55,430 nucleotides of DNA from Ruminococcus sp. (GTDB lineage: Bacteria; Bacillota; Clostridia; Oscillospirales; Acutalibacteraceae). A model generated the notes under the pieces. The model searched no databases. It saw only the letters and a list, made by a program, of their open reading frames with translations, and had not been told where the DNA came from. This document shows, piece by piece, positions 16,825 to 27,302 of the stretch (position 1 is the first letter of the stretch; each line of letters begins with the position of its first letter). The position numbers and the translations under genes are program-made. The stretch lies in NCBI GenBank assembly GCA_017404665.1, contig JAFRBX010000074.1, forward strand, positions 1-55,430. Direction: 5' to 3'.

Positions 16825-17652
16825 ATGAAAATCTTCTCTAAGACGATGGCGGTCATTCTGTCCGCTGTTATGATATTGGCGTGCGCTGTTCCCACGGCGT
16901 GCGCCGCGCAAACCGCGCCGTGTGTGCCGATCAAGGTGATCCGCTGTCAGGCGCCGGGCTGCAGTGAGATCCAAAAGCTGATGGATCGCTTCTGCTGCGG
17001 CAGCGTTTGTTTGAACGATATTTTGCAATCCGTTAAGGACTGCTGCCCCGATGCCGGCAACTGTATACCTGTTTGTGGCACACCTGCTCAGCAGCCGACT
17101 GAGGCTGTTCCGTACCCGACTGCCGCGCCGACAGAATCGGTCATCACTCCCGCAAAACCGACTGCCGCGCCGACTCAGCCGGTTGAACCTTCTGCCGAAC
17201 CGACTGCGGCTCCGACCGAAAAGCCGACGCAGCCGGTTGAAACGATCGCTCCCGCACAGCCGGTATCCGCTGAATTCAATACCAACTATGAAGCGGAGGT
17301 TTTGAGATTGGTCAATGCCGAGAGAGCGGCATACGGTCTTTCTCCGCTGAGCATGGACGACGGCGCTGTGCAGGTCGCGCACCTGCGTGCAAAGGAGATC
17401 GTGCAGAGCTTTTCGCATACACGGCCCGACGGCAGCTCCTGCTTTACCGCTGCAAAGGAATTCGGCGTCTCCTACCGCACGGCAGGCGAGAACATCGCCT
17501 ACGGCTACCCTTCGCCCCAACAGGTGATGAACGGCTGGATGAACTCCGAGGGTCATCGGAGAAATATCCTTTCCGCATCGTTCAGCAAGGTCGGAATCGG
17601 CTGCTATGAGAGCCGCGGCGTCCTCTTCTGGTCGCAATTCTTTATCGGCTGA
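16825..17652 (+). CDS. Secreted CAP-domain (SCP/PR1, YkwD-like) protein, 275 aa
   Basis: A signal peptide occupies residues 1 to about 28 (Lys, hydrophobic core, AACAVPTACAA-like end). A compact cysteine-rich segment follows (about 33-84, eleven cysteines), then a Pro/Thr/Ala linker with PTAAPT repeats (about 86-147), then a CAP domain (153-275). The CAP signatures are FSHTRPDG (His198), GENIAYG and a SEGHRRNIL block (His244). The protein is exported and probably cell-surface or spore related. Function of bacterial CAP proteins is mostly unknown. CGGAGG lies eight bases before ATG. A terminator at 17673-17711 makes the gene monocistronic. Confidence 0.9.
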   Translation: MKIFSKTMAVILSAVMILACAVPTACAAQTAPCVPIKVIRCQAPGCSEIQKLMDRFCCGSVCLNDILQSVKDCCPDAGNCIPVCGTPAQQPTEAVPYPTAAPTESVITPAKPTAAPTQPVEPSAEPTAAPTEKPTQPVETIAPAQPVSAEFNTNYEAEVLRLVNAERAAYGLSPLSMDDGAVQVAHLRAKEIVQSFSHTRPDGSSCFTAAKEFGVSYRTAGENIAYGYPSPQQVMNGWMNSEGHRRNILSASFSKVGIGCYESRGVLFWSQFFIG

Positions 17653-17672
17653 ACTGTAAGTTAACACGACAG

Positions 17673-17711
17673 ACACCCCTTTTTCGGTTCATCGCTGAGA
17701 AAGGGGTGTTT
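17673..17711 (+). terminator. Terminator after the CAP gene
   Basis: ACACCCCTTTTTC (17673-17685) pairs with GAGAAAGGGGTGT (17697-17709), followed by TTTG. Confidence 0.75.
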
Positions 17712-17804
17712 GATACGATTTCACAAATGACAGCCTCTTACCGCACATCATCTTGACACAGCAGGGGGCAACGATTAAAATGATGATAACGGAGGTGAAG
17801 TGTG

Positions 17805-18560
17805 ATGCGCTTGATTATCAACGGCGACGATTTCGGACTGAATAAAAACTGTTCGTCCGCGATAGCGCTGGCGATGCAGAAAGGGCTGATATCCGATACG
17901 ACCATGATGGCAAACGGCGCATGCTTTGACGCGGCTGTCGCGCTGGCGAAGGAGCAGGGCTTTTTCGATAGGATCGGCATCCATTTCAATCTGACCGAGG
18001 GCGAGCCGCTGACGCGGGCGATTGGCCGCGATCCGCTGTTTGTCCAAAACGGCAGCTTTCATAAAGGGTATACGAAAGAGCCCTGCCGCTTGGATGAAAC
18101 GCAGAAGGACATGCTTTTCCGTGAGCTTTGCGCGCAGGCAGAACGACTGCTCAGCGCGGGAATCGCCATCACGCACGCGGATTCTCACCACTATATCCAC
18201 AATTATACTTATCTCGCGCCGATCGTGGCTGAGGTCTGCCGAAAATACGGTATCGGCAGGATACGGCTGAACCGGACGCTTGATACTCCTCTGCGTCCCC
18301 ACGTGACCGAGGGGCGTGTGGATAACGGCTATTGGCGGGAACAGGGTTTCGTCACGACGGAGCATTTCGGCAGGCTCTCCGATTTTCGGGAGCTTGCCGT
18401 GCCCGATAATACCGAGATCATGGTGCATCCCGATTTTGATAGGGACGGCAGGCTGATCGACCGCACCGCGGTCGCAGACGGCTTTCCGTGCGGTGAGGAG
18501 CTCGATATTATTGCGTCACTTGGAGAGGACATCTCGCTGATCTCCTATCGGGATCTGTAA
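17805..18560 (+). CDS. ChbG/HpnK-family carbohydrate deacetylase (YdjC-like)
   Basis: The 251-aa protein starts MRLIINGDDFGLNKNCSSAI, the family signature with paired aspartates, followed by GIHFNLTEGEPL and ITHADSHHYIH, which supply the metal-binding histidines, and EIMVHPDF near the end. Family members deacetylate N-acetylated sugars such as chito-oligosaccharides. The specific substrate is unknown here. I chose ATG 17805 with GGAGG nine bases upstream; GTG 17802 is also possible. It stands alone between the CAP gene and a nested palindrome. Confidence 0.88.
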   Translation: MRLIINGDDFGLNKNCSSAIALAMQKGLISDTTMMANGACFDAAVALAKEQGFFDRIGIHFNLTEGEPLTRAIGRDPLFVQNGSFHKGYTKEPCRLDETQKDMLFRELCAQAERLLSAGIAITHADSHHYIHNYTYLAPIVAEVCRKYGIGRIRLNRTLDTPLRPHVTEGRVDNGYWREQGFVTTEHFGRLSDFRELAVPDNTEIMVHPDFDRDGRLIDRTAVADGFPCGEELDIIASLGEDISLISYRDL

Positions 18561-18561
18561 A

Positions 18562-18656
18562 AAACGGGTACGCCTGTTTGTAAAAGTAAATGTGGGGTAT
18601 TACTTGCGTTTACTTTTACAATTAACGAGGGCATGCATGCCCCCAAAGTCCCGTTT
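18562..18656. repeat. Nested palindrome downstream of the deacetylase gene
   Basis: Outer arms AAACGGG and CCCGTTT enclose a perfect 12-bp inverted repeat (TGTAAAAGTAAA, 18579-18590, with TTTACTTTTACA, about 18610-18621) and a GGGCATGCATGCCC palindrome. It could be a terminator, an operator region for 18721, or a small mobile palindrome. Confidence 0.5.
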
Positions 18657-18720
18657 ATTGTCATCTTCTTCTGCTAAAATAACATTGTAGGAACGAAAAC
18701 AGTGTTATTGGCAAAGGAGA

Positions 18721-18993
18721 ATGAAGATGTTTGAAAGCTATGTAACGACCCCTGAGAACGTGATCGACGCCGCCAGACGGGAGACCTCCGCTATGCGCGA
18801 GCTGCGCATTCTGCGTGCGCGTCACAGCGAACGCGGCTGGCAGCTCAAGTATATAACCCTCGACGACGATTATCCCATCGCCGCCGTCGAGCGCCGCCTG
18901 ACCCGTATACTGGGCGAGGCGGTCAGAATGGTGAACCTGCACTATGACTTCGACACTGCCGCAAGACTGATATATGCAAGCAAGGCTGCCTGA
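18721..18993 (+). CDS. Small hypothetical protein, 90 aa
   Basis: The frame begins MKMFESYVTT with AAAGGAGA upstream and ends with a terminator overlapping its stop. It is Arg-rich in the middle (RELRILRARHSERGW) and has no signal peptide or membrane segment. The codon pattern looks like the core genes around it. Family not recognised. Confidence 0.7.
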   Translation: MKMFESYVTTPENVIDAARRETSAMRELRILRARHSERGWQLKYITLDDDYPIAAVERRLTRILGEAVRMVNLHYDFDTAARLIYASKAA

Positions 18994-19013
18994 GCGATCA
19001 GACAGCCTTTGTC
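18982..19013 (+). terminator. Terminator overlapping the end of the 90-aa gene
   Basis: AAGGCTG pairs with CAGCCTTT (19003-19010) around the stop codon region, followed by GTCATTT. Confidence 0.6.
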
Positions 19014-19015
19014 AT

Positions 19016-19228
19016 TTACGGAAATATCCATTCACCCTTTTGATAGCTTTTATAACACTGAGAACAGATGGTAGTATCCACGGTATTGACGGTGATGTGA
19101 TGCGGAATGTCGGTTTTTGTTTGATGACAGTGTTCGCAGTAAAAGGTTTCTTTTATCCCGCATGCGCTCAACAGCGCAATGGCTGCGAGAAAGATACTTA
19201 CGACGATAATCATAGAAATCTTCTTCAT
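19016..19228 (-). CDS. Small lipoprotein with a zinc-ribbon-like CxxC pair, 70 aa
   Basis: Start ATG 19228 follows AAGGAGG; the longer frame to 19276 is not needed. MKKISMIIVV and a hydrophobic stretch end in LLSACG, a lipobox with the acylated cysteine. The mature part contains CEHCHQTK and CSQCYKSY, two CxxC knuckles suited to bind zinc or form disulfides. It would be anchored on the outer face of the membrane. Function unknown. Confidence 0.75.
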   Translation of the reverse strand: MKKISMIIVVSIFLAAIALLSACGIKETFYCEHCHQTKTDIPHHITVNTVDTTICSQCYKSYQKGEWIFP

Positions 19229-19308
19229 GGATATTCCTCCTTTTTGGGCGCTTTTGTTTAAGTATCTTAATTGCATAACGAATCAAACAAGGGAAAGGGT
19301 TGCATGTT

Positions 19309-19767
19309 TCACTGCCTATCCAAAATAAATTCCAGCAGCGCCCGGCAGCCCTCGGTGACGTCGCGCCAAGTCGCTTCAAAATCGCCCGTGTACCACGGAT
19401 CGGCGACGTCGCGCTCACGCCCCGCGTATTCCATCAGCAAATGCACCTTATGCTCGGGATCGCTGCCGATGATGCGCATGATGTTGCGCCGGTTGTTGCG
19501 GTCCATGATCGGGATGTAATCATAGTATTGATAATCGGCGGGGGTCATCTGCCGCGCGGTTTTGCCGGAGCAGGAGATGCCGTGCTCCGTTAATTTGCGG
19601 CGGGCGGGAGGATAGACGGGATTGCCGAGCTCCTCGCGGCTGGTTGCGGCGGAGGCAATCTCGAATTGCTTTTCCAGTCCCGCTTCTTTGACATATTGTT
19701 TCATCACGAATTCCGCCATCGGACTGCGGCAGATGTTGCCGTGGCAGACAAATAAGATCTTTACCAT
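19309..19767 (-). CDS. Low-molecular-weight protein-tyrosine phosphatase, 152 aa
   Basis: The P-loop VCHGNICRS (Cys8 to Arg14) opens the protein, followed by the usual PMAEFVMK helix. DVADPWYTGDFE near the C-terminus holds the general-acid aspartate pair. Length fits the family. Substrates may be tyrosine or arginine phosphorylated proteins. A TCATTGCGA palindromic repeat (19788-19848) lies just upstream of its start and could affect its leader. Confidence 0.93.
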   Translation of the reverse strand: MVKILFVCHGNICRSPMAEFVMKQYVKEAGLEKQFEIASAATSREELGNPVYPPARRKLTEHGISCSGKTARQMTPADYQYYDYIPIMDRNNRRNIMRIIGSDPEHKVHLLMEYAGRERDVADPWYTGDFEATWRDVTEGCRALLEFILDRQ

Positions 19768-19787
19768 ATCGTACCTCGTTATTATAA

Positions 19788-19848
19788 ATAGTCATTGCGA
19801 AGCCCCGAACACGCGTGTTCAAGGGGATGTGGCAATCTCAACCGAATG
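19788..19848. repeat. TCATTGCGA-family palindromic repeat
   Basis: Arms TCATTGCGAAGCCCC and GATGTGGCAATCTC surround a GAACACGCGTGTTC palindrome. The same inner palindrome occurs in the copy at 46006-46055 in the opposite orientation. Confidence 0.75.
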
Positions 19849-19961
19849 ACTTCATTATATTGGTTTTTGCGCCTCGATTCAAGTGTGCACAGTGATTTTG
19901 CACAGATAATGGCGAAAAATCTTGTATGCTATGAGGATAGAAAAGAAGGGGCAAAAACTGG

Positions 19962-19967
19962 TATAAT
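19962..19967 (+). promoter_or_regulatory. Candidate -10 box of the glycerol operon
   Basis: TATAAT lies about 100 bp before glpK. No good -35 stands at the right distance, so an activator may be needed or the call may be wrong. Confidence 0.4.
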
Positions 19968-20007
19968 ATAAACGTATAACAAGAAGTCGAGAATGTCCCT
20001 GCAATGA

Positions 20008-21558
<1,551 letters not shown>

Positions 21559-21572
21559 AGCGAGGTACGAAA

Positions 21573-23018
21573 ATGTATGATATCATCATCATCGGCGCGG
21601 GCGTGATCGGCTGTGCCGCTGCAAGAGAATTAAGCAAATATAACGCAAAGATATTAGTGATTGAAAAGTGCGAGGACGTCTGCGCCGGCACCAGCAAGGC
21701 GAACAGCGGCATCGTCCATTCGGGCTATGACGCGCATAGCGGGACGCGCAAGGCGCGATTCAACGTCGAGGGCAACCGCATGATGGACAAGGTGTGTGAA
21801 GAATTGGACGTGCCCTTTCAGCGCATCGGTTCGCTGACCGTCTGCACGGATGAAAGCCAAGTGTCCGCGCTTTTTGCCCTGAAGGAGCGGGGAGAGCGCA
21901 ACGGCGTGGAGGGGCTTCGTGTGCTCAACCGCGACGAACTGCTCAAAACGGAGCCGCATATCGGGGACGGGGTCGTCGCCGCGCTGTGGGCGCCGACCGC
22001 GGGCGTCATCTGCCCGTTCAAGCTGACGATCGCCTTTGCCGAGAACGCCGCCGTCAACGGGGTGGAATTCCTCTTTGACGCTGAGGTGAAGAGCGTGTTT
22101 CCCGAGAATGGGATCTGGCATGTTAAGACTGCGGAGCAAGAATACACAGCCGCGGCTGTCGTCAACGCGGCGGGCGTATACGCGGATGTTTTCCACAACA
22201 TGGTATCGGCGCATAAAATCAATATCACCCCGCGCCGAGGCGACTATATCCTGCTCGACCGCGCGGCGGGCGGCTATGTACGGCACACGATCTTCCAGAT
22301 GCCGACCAAGCTCGGCAAGGGCGTGCTGGTGACGCCCACCGTTCACGGCAATACCATCGTCGGTCCGACCGCCGTGGATGTGGAGGATAGGGAAGCCACC
22401 GCCACCACTGCCGAGGGGATCGACAGCGTCACGCAAAAATCCGCGCTGAGCGTCAAGGGCTTGCCCGTTCGTCAGGTCATCACCTCATTTGCAGGTCTGC
22501 GCGCGCATGAGGACGGCGGCGATTTTATTTTAGGCGAGCCTGACGACGCGCCCGGCTTCTTTGACTGTGCGGGCATCGAAAGCCCCGGACTGACCTCCGC
22601 GCCCGCCGTCGGCGCATATATCGCCGGAAAGATCAAGGAAAAACTACAATTAAGCGAGAAAGAGGATTTCATCCCGACGCGAAAGGATATCCTCGATCCT
22701 AAGAAGTTAACGATAGAAGAACGCAACGAACTGATCAAAAAGGAACCGGCGTACGGTACGATCGTCTGCCGCTGTGAATCGGTCACTGAGGGCGAGATCC
22801 TCGATGCGATTCGCCGTCCAGTCGGCGCGCGCTCCCTCGACGGCGTCAAGCGCCGCACCCGCGCGGGAATGGGCCGCTGTCAGGCGGGCTTCTGCTCCCC
22901 GAAGGTGATGGAGATCCTGCGCCGCGAGCTGGGAAAAGACCTGACAGAGATCACAAAATGCGGCGGCGATTCGCGGATCGTCATTGAGAGAACAAAGGAT
23001 GGTGAGAAGGATGCGTAA
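21573..23018 (+). CDS. GlpO-like FAD-dependent oxidoreductase with BFD-type [2Fe-2S] domain
   Basis: MYDIIIIGAGVIGCAAAREL is a Rossmann FAD-binding start, and the fold continues like glycerol-3-phosphate and 2-hydroxyglutarate oxidases (GTSKANSGIVHSGYD, then LRVLNRDEL). The C-terminal domain has four cysteines at residues 399, 401, 436 and 441 (CRCESVTEGEI and GRCQAGFC), the BFD-like [2Fe-2S] pattern. It likely oxidises glycerol 3-phosphate to dihydroxyacetone phosphate and passes electrons to the next flavoprotein. I use ATG 21573, not the longer frame, since GCGAGG precedes it. The gene ends eight bases into the next one. Confidence 0.9.
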   Translation: MYDIIIIGAGVIGCAAARELSKYNAKILVIEKCEDVCAGTSKANSGIVHSGYDAHSGTRKARFNVEGNRMMDKVCEELDVPFQRIGSLTVCTDESQVSALFALKERGERNGVEGLRVLNRDELLKTEPHIGDGVVAALWAPTAGVICPFKLTIAFAENAAVNGVEFLFDAEVKSVFPENGIWHVKTAEQEYTAAAVVNAAGVYADVFHNMVSAHKINITPRRGDYILLDRAAGGYVRHTIFQMPTKLGKGVLVTPTVHGNTIVGPTAVDVEDREATATTAEGIDSVTQKSALSVKGLPVRQVITSFAGLRAHEDGGDFILGEPDDAPGFFDCAGIESPGLTSAPAVGAYIAGKIKEKLQLSEKEDFIPTRKDILDPKKLTIEERNELIKKEPAYGTIVCRCESVTEGEILDAIRRPVGARSLDGVKRRTRAGMGRCQAGFCSPKVMEILRRELGKDLTEITKCGGDSRIVIERTKDGEKDA

Positions 23019-24273
23019 GATCGATATCGTCATCATCGGCGGCGGTCCCGCGGGACTGGCGGCGGCTGTCGCGGCATACGACAGCGGCGTGGACGTCCTG
23101 ATCCTCGAGCGCGACGAGCAGCTCGGCGGCATTCTCAACCAGTGTATCCACAACGGCTTCGGTCTGCACACCTTCAAGGAAGAGCTGACCGGTCCCGAAT
23201 ATGCTTATCGCTATATCCGACAGGTGAGTCATCGACAGATTGATATCCGGCTGAACACGATGGTCATGGATATCTCCCCCGACAGGGTGGTGACTGCCAT
23301 GAACCGTGAGGAAGGGATGTTTCAGATACAAGCGAAGGCGGTCATCCTCGCGATGGGCTGCCGTGAGCGGCCCCGCGGCGCGCTGAATATCCCCGGCTAC
23401 CGACCGGCGGGCATTTTCTCGGCGGGCACAGCACAGCGGCTTGTCAATATCGAGGGCTATATGCCCGGCAAAGAGGTCGTCATCCTCGGCTCGGGCGATA
23501 TCGGGCTGATCATGGCGCGCCGCATGACCCTCGAGGGCGCGAAGGTGAAGTTGGTCGCGGAGCTGATGCCCTATTCCGGCGGCTTGAAGCGCAACATCGT
23601 CCAGTGTCTCGACGATTTCGACATCCCGCTGAGGCTGTCGCATACCGTGGTGGATATCGAGGGCAAGGAGCATATCACCGCCGTGACGATCGCTGAGGTC
23701 GGCGCTGACCGCAAGCCGATACGGGGCACCGAGGAACGCTATACCTGCGATACCCTGCTGCTGTCCTGCGGACTGATCCCCGAAAACGAGCTGAGTACCG
23801 CCGCGGGCGTGACGCTCAGCCCGATCACGGGCGGTCCCGTCGTCAACGAAAGCTTAGAAACCGATATTGAAGGCGTATTCGCGTGCGGCAACGTCCTGCA
23901 CGTGCACGACCTCGTCGACTATGTATCCGAGGAGGCAGCGAAGGCAGGGCAGACGGCGGCGTGGTATGTCCGAGGTGAGTTTTCGCGTGATCGCGGCAGA
24001 GAAATCGCACTCAAAGCCGAGGACGGCGTGCGTTATACCGTTCCCGCCACGCTCGATCCCAACCGCATAGAGGATAAGTTGACTGTGAGATTCAGGGTAG
24101 GGGACGTGTACAAGGACGCGTATGTCAGCGTATATTTTGATGATGCGCGCATCACACATAAGAAAAAGCGCGTGATCGCTCCGGGCGAGATGGAGCAGAT
24201 CATCCTTACCCGCAAGCAGCTCGATGAATACCCCGACCTGCGAACAATTACGATAAAGGTAGAGAGGGAATGA
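23011..24273 (+). CDS. Pyridine-nucleotide-type FAD oxidoreductase, partner of the GlpO-like protein
   Basis: MRKIDIVIIGGGPAGLAAAV gives the FAD fold. A second nucleotide site follows at EVVILGSGDIGLIMARRM, and a GVFACGNVLHVHDLVDYVS block near the end closes the FAD domain. The 420-aa protein lacks the redox CxxC of disulfide reductases. ATG 23011 overlaps the previous stop by eight bases, so translation is coupled. Genes of this type followed by DUF1667 are a recurrent trio with GlpO-like proteins in Clostridia; together they probably move electrons from glycerol 3-phosphate to a carrier. Confidence 0.88.
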   Translation: MRKIDIVIIGGGPAGLAAAVAAYDSGVDVLILERDEQLGGILNQCIHNGFGLHTFKEELTGPEYAYRYIRQVSHRQIDIRLNTMVMDISPDRVVTAMNREEGMFQIQAKAVILAMGCRERPRGALNIPGYRPAGIFSAGTAQRLVNIEGYMPGKEVVILGSGDIGLIMARRMTLEGAKVKLVAELMPYSGGLKRNIVQCLDDFDIPLRLSHTVVDIEGKEHITAVTIAEVGADRKPIRGTEERYTCDTLLLSCGLIPENELSTAAGVTLSPITGGPVVNESLETDIEGVFACGNVLHVHDLVDYVSEEAAKAGQTAAWYVRGEFSRDRGREIALKAEDGVRYTVPATLDPNRIEDKLTVRFRVGDVYKDAYVSVYFDDARITHKKKRVIAPGEMEQIILTRKQLDEYPDLRTITIKVERE

Positions 24274-24635
24274 CGATGGAAATACGAGAATTGACCTGTA
24301 TCAACTGTCCGATGGGCTGTCTGCTGACAGTGACGATGGACGGCGGCGAGATAAAAGAGATCAGCGGCTACACCTGTCCGCGCGGCAGGACCTATGCCGA
24401 AAAAGAGGTCACCAACCCTACCCGCATCGTCACCTCGACGATGAAGGTGACGGGCGGCAAAAAGGATCGCGTGTCCTGCAAGACGGAACACGACATCCCC
24501 AAGGATAAGATATTTGAAGTGATGGAGGCGATCAATGCCGCCGAAGCCGTCGCGCCCGTCGTCATCGGCGAGGTGCTGATCGCAAACGTCGCCGACACAG
24601 GCGTCGACGTGGTCGCGACCGCTCACGCGGTATAG
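24270..24635 (+). CDS. DUF1667 protein of the glycerol-3-phosphate oxidation trio, 121 aa
   Basis: The start overlaps the previous stop (ATGA). ELTCINCPMGCLLTV and YTCPRGRTYAEKEV carry four cysteines that could hold an iron-sulfur cluster or zinc. The rest (TRIVTSTMKVTGG, then IPKDKIFEVMEAIN) matches the known small DUF1667 family. Its place after a GlpO-like and a second flavoprotein is conserved in many Clostridia. Its exact role is unknown, probably electron transfer. Confidence 0.9.
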   Translation: MTMEIRELTCINCPMGCLLTVTMDGGEIKEISGYTCPRGRTYAEKEVTNPTRIVTSTMKVTGGKKDRVSCKTEHDIPKDKIFEVMEAINAAEAVAPVVIGEVLIANVADTGVDVVATAHAV

Positions 24636-24772
24636 CCTCGACCGATTTTCGCAAACGACAGCGAGTTCATAAGGGTGGCTTTATGGATCCGCTGAAATAA
24701 CAGCAATCGTCATAGCATCAATAACAATCAAACCGTCCAAAACGATCGATGTAATAATCTAGGAGGATTCGA

Positions 24773-26935
24773 ATGGCAGATTTCCGATTTTATACCAGAG
24801 GCGATTCGAGCCCGCAGGGCAAGCCGAGGGTCTATTTTACCGCACATCCCGATGATCACCGCTTCTTTGACGATATCGTCAAGGATATCATAGACCGCCA
24901 GAACTGCGCGGTCTACTATCTTGATCCCGGCGTCGACGCCGACGAGGTCGAGGATTACGAGCTGAGGCTGGGTCAGATGCAGCTCTTCGTCGTGCCGGTC
25001 ACACGAAAGCTGCTGACGAAGCAGAACCGCGCGATGGACGTCGATATCCCCTTCGCGCTCAAAAACCATATCCCCATCCTGCCGCTGATGCAGGAGAGCG
25101 GGCTCGACGAGATATTCAATCAGAAATTCGGCGACCTGAATTATCTGGACAAATCCAATACCGACCCCACCGCGATCGGCTATGGCGAAAAGCTGACCAA
25201 ATACCTTGGCGCCGTCATCGTCGGTGACGAGCTCGCCGAAAAGGTGCGCGCCGCCTTTGACGCGTACATCTTCCTGAGCTACCGCAAAAAGGATCGGAAA
25301 TACGCGCAGGAGCTGATGCGCCTGATCCACAAAAATCCGCTGTGCCGCGATATCGCGATCTGGTACGACGAATTCCTCGCTCCGGGCGAGAATTTTAACA
25401 GCGCGATCGAAGCGGCTCTGAAAAAGAGCGAGTTCTTCGCGCTCGCGGTCACCCCGAACCTGATCAATGAGATCAACTACATCCTGACGACCGAGTACCC
25501 GATGGCGAAGGAGCAGGGCAAGGAGATCCTGCCCGCTGAAATGCTCCCGACTGACAGAGAACGACTCGGCGAGATGTATGAGGGCATCCCGGAGCCGGTC
25601 GGCGAGGGAGATACCGAAGAACTGGCGAGAAGGCTGTCCGCGCTGCTGCGTCGGGTCGCTGTTATCGAAAACGACAGCGATCCGCAGCATAATTTCTTCA
25701 TCGGGCTCGCGTATCTGTCCGGTATCGACGTCGAGGTCGATCACGACAGAGCGGTCGGGCTGATCACCGGCTCAGCCGAGGCGGGCTGTATCGAAGCGAT
25801 CGAAAAGCTCGTCTCGATGTATCAGAACGGCGAGGGCGTACAGCGGGATTATCGCAAGGCGATCGAATGGCAGGAATACTTAGTCAAGGTGTTGAGCGAG
25901 GATTACGAAAAGGATCCCACTGCCGATAAGGGTTACGCAGTGCTTTACGCTCTATGGCACTTAGGGGATTTCAGTTATGACGTCCGGGCGCTGGAAAAAG
26001 CACAGTTGTCCTATGCGAAAATGGCAGAGCTTTCAAAGCAGTTGTATGACCGATACGGAGAAGGGCGATTCCAAAGACAGCTTTCTGTCAGCTCTAACAA
26101 GCTCGGTAATATCGCAAAAGCGCAGGGCAGACTGAACGAAGCGCGGGATTACTATGAAAAAAGTTTGGAAATCAGCTCAGCTTTCATGAGTGAAACGGAA
26201 ACTAATAGTGATTTATCTATCAGTTATGTCATGCTCGGCGATATCGCTATGGCACAGGACAGGCTGAACGAGGCGCTGGATTATTATGAAAAGAGTCTGG
26301 CAATCCGGGAAGCTATCGCGCGAAAAACCAAGGACAGAGGCGATATGAGAGATTTGGGTATTTGCTATCTCAGATTGGTCATTATCCTCAGAAAGCTGGG
26401 CAGACTTGATGAAGCGCGAAAATACAATGAAGAGGCAATGAAAATCTATGAAGCAATTGCACACGAAACGAATACTATTTCTGCATGGCGCGATTTGGCT
26501 GTATGCTATGGAGAAATGGGTAATATCGTAAGGGCGCAGGGCAAGCCGGATGAAGCAAAGGCATACTATGAAATGGATATGGTGATTTGCGAATCCTTAG
26601 TTCAGAATACTGAAACCATCGAAGCTAAGCGCGACTTATATGTCTGCTGTATCAAACTCGGCGAAAGCGCAGAGCTGCAAGGTGATTGGAATGATGCGCG
26701 GAAATATTATGAAAAGTGCATTGAAATCAGCGAAACCATCGCAAGAGAAACACATACCCTTGAAAGCTATAATGATCTGGCGTTATCCTATTATAAAGTA
26801 GGCATCATAAATCGTGATATACGATATTTGAAAGCGGCTTGCGATCTCTGGATGACGATGGCGGAACAGTGTCCCGATAATCCTTCCTTCAGAGAACGTG
26901 CTGAGATCGCGGCAGAAGCCATGAAAATGATTTAG
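24773..26935 (+). CDS. TIR-domain protein with Sel1/TPR repeats, 720 aa
   Basis: A TIR domain spans about residues 163-265: AYIFLSYRKKDRKYA opens it, then IWYDEFLAPGENF and the helix with Glu213 (AIEAALKKSE), the likely place of the NADase glutamate. Residues about 18-130 (PRVYFTAHPDDH, later MQLFVVPVT) look like a second, diverged TIR-like unit. A Sel1-type pair follows (about 300-370), then five or more TPRs of 45-48 residues, with repeats such as GRLNEARDYYEKSLEI. The C-terminal repeats would bind a partner or ligand. AGGAGG lies seven bases before ATG. Bacterial TIR proteins act in anti-phage NAD depletion or in signalling; which applies here is open. No defence neighbour is next to it. 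Confidence 0.85.
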   Translation: MADFRFYTRGDSSPQGKPRVYFTAHPDDHRFFDDIVKDIIDRQNCAVYYLDPGVDADEVEDYELRLGQMQLFVVPVTRKLLTKQNRAMDVDIPFALKNHIPILPLMQESGLDEIFNQKFGDLNYLDKSNTDPTAIGYGEKLTKYLGAVIVGDELAEKVRAAFDAYIFLSYRKKDRKYAQELMRLIHKNPLCRDIAIWYDEFLAPGENFNSAIEAALKKSEFFALAVTPNLINEINYILTTEYPMAKEQGKEILPAEMLPTDRERLGEMYEGIPEPVGEGDTEELARRLSALLRRVAVIENDSDPQHNFFIGLAYLSGIDVEVDHDRAVGLITGSAEAGCIEAIEKLVSMYQNGEGVQRDYRKAIEWQEYLVKVLSEDYEKDPTADKGYAVLYALWHLGDFSYDVRALEKAQLSYAKMAELSKQLYDRYGEGRFQRQLSVSSNKLGNIAKAQGRLNEARDYYEKSLEISSAFMSETETNSDLSISYVMLGDIAMAQDRLNEALDYYEKSLAIREAIARKTKDRGDMRDLGICYLRLVIILRKLGRLDEARKYNEEAMKIYEAIAHETNTISAWRDLAVCYGEMGNIVRAQGKPDEAKAYYEMDMVICESLVQNTETIEAKRDLYVCCIKLGESAELQGDWNDARKYYEKCIEISETIARETHTLESYNDLALSYYKVGIINRDIRYLKAACDLWMTMAEQCPDNPSFRERAEIAAEAMKMI

Positions 26936-27053
26936 CGCGGTAAACCGCTGAAAACTGCGCAATAAACCGATCCGATCAAAACCCATATTTGGTGAAAACA
27001 GAGTAAATGCCGATCGTCCGTTGACTTTCGGCATTTTCTTGTTTATAGTTTTG

Positions 27054-27112
27054 GTGAATAGTGAATGGTGAATGATGAATGGTTGAGGGTGGGCTTCGCC
27101 CACACCCATTAT
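27054..27112. repeat. Half copy of the heptamer-armed palindrome family
   Basis: One arm of GTGAATG-type tandem units is followed by GTGGGCTTCGCCCACACCC. The second arm seen in other copies is missing. Confidence 0.5.
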
Positions 27113-27115
27113 TAA

Positions 27116-27272
27116 TACTAAACTCTGACTAAAAAGATTGACAATCTATTGCGTAAAATTCCGCATAGCTTTGTTGTCGGTCTTGACAGGCGCCAGCCTG
27201 CCTGCGACCTCCGCCGCGCTCTGCGGAATTTTCCGCTAATATCTTATCAAATATTTTAATCAGAGTTTAGTA
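27116..27272. repeat. MITE-like element with 19-bp terminal inverted repeats
   Basis: TACTAAACTCTGACTAAAA (27116-27134) and TTTTAATCAGAGTTTAGTA (27254-27272) are inverted copies with one mismatch. Inside lies a second imperfect inverted pair, TAAAATTCCGCA and TGCGGAATTTT. The 157-bp element has no gene and could move only with help of a transposase elsewhere. Confidence 0.75.
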
Positions 27273-27302
27273 TAAGAACACAAGCGCTTTCTTCGCTTTA
27301 TG

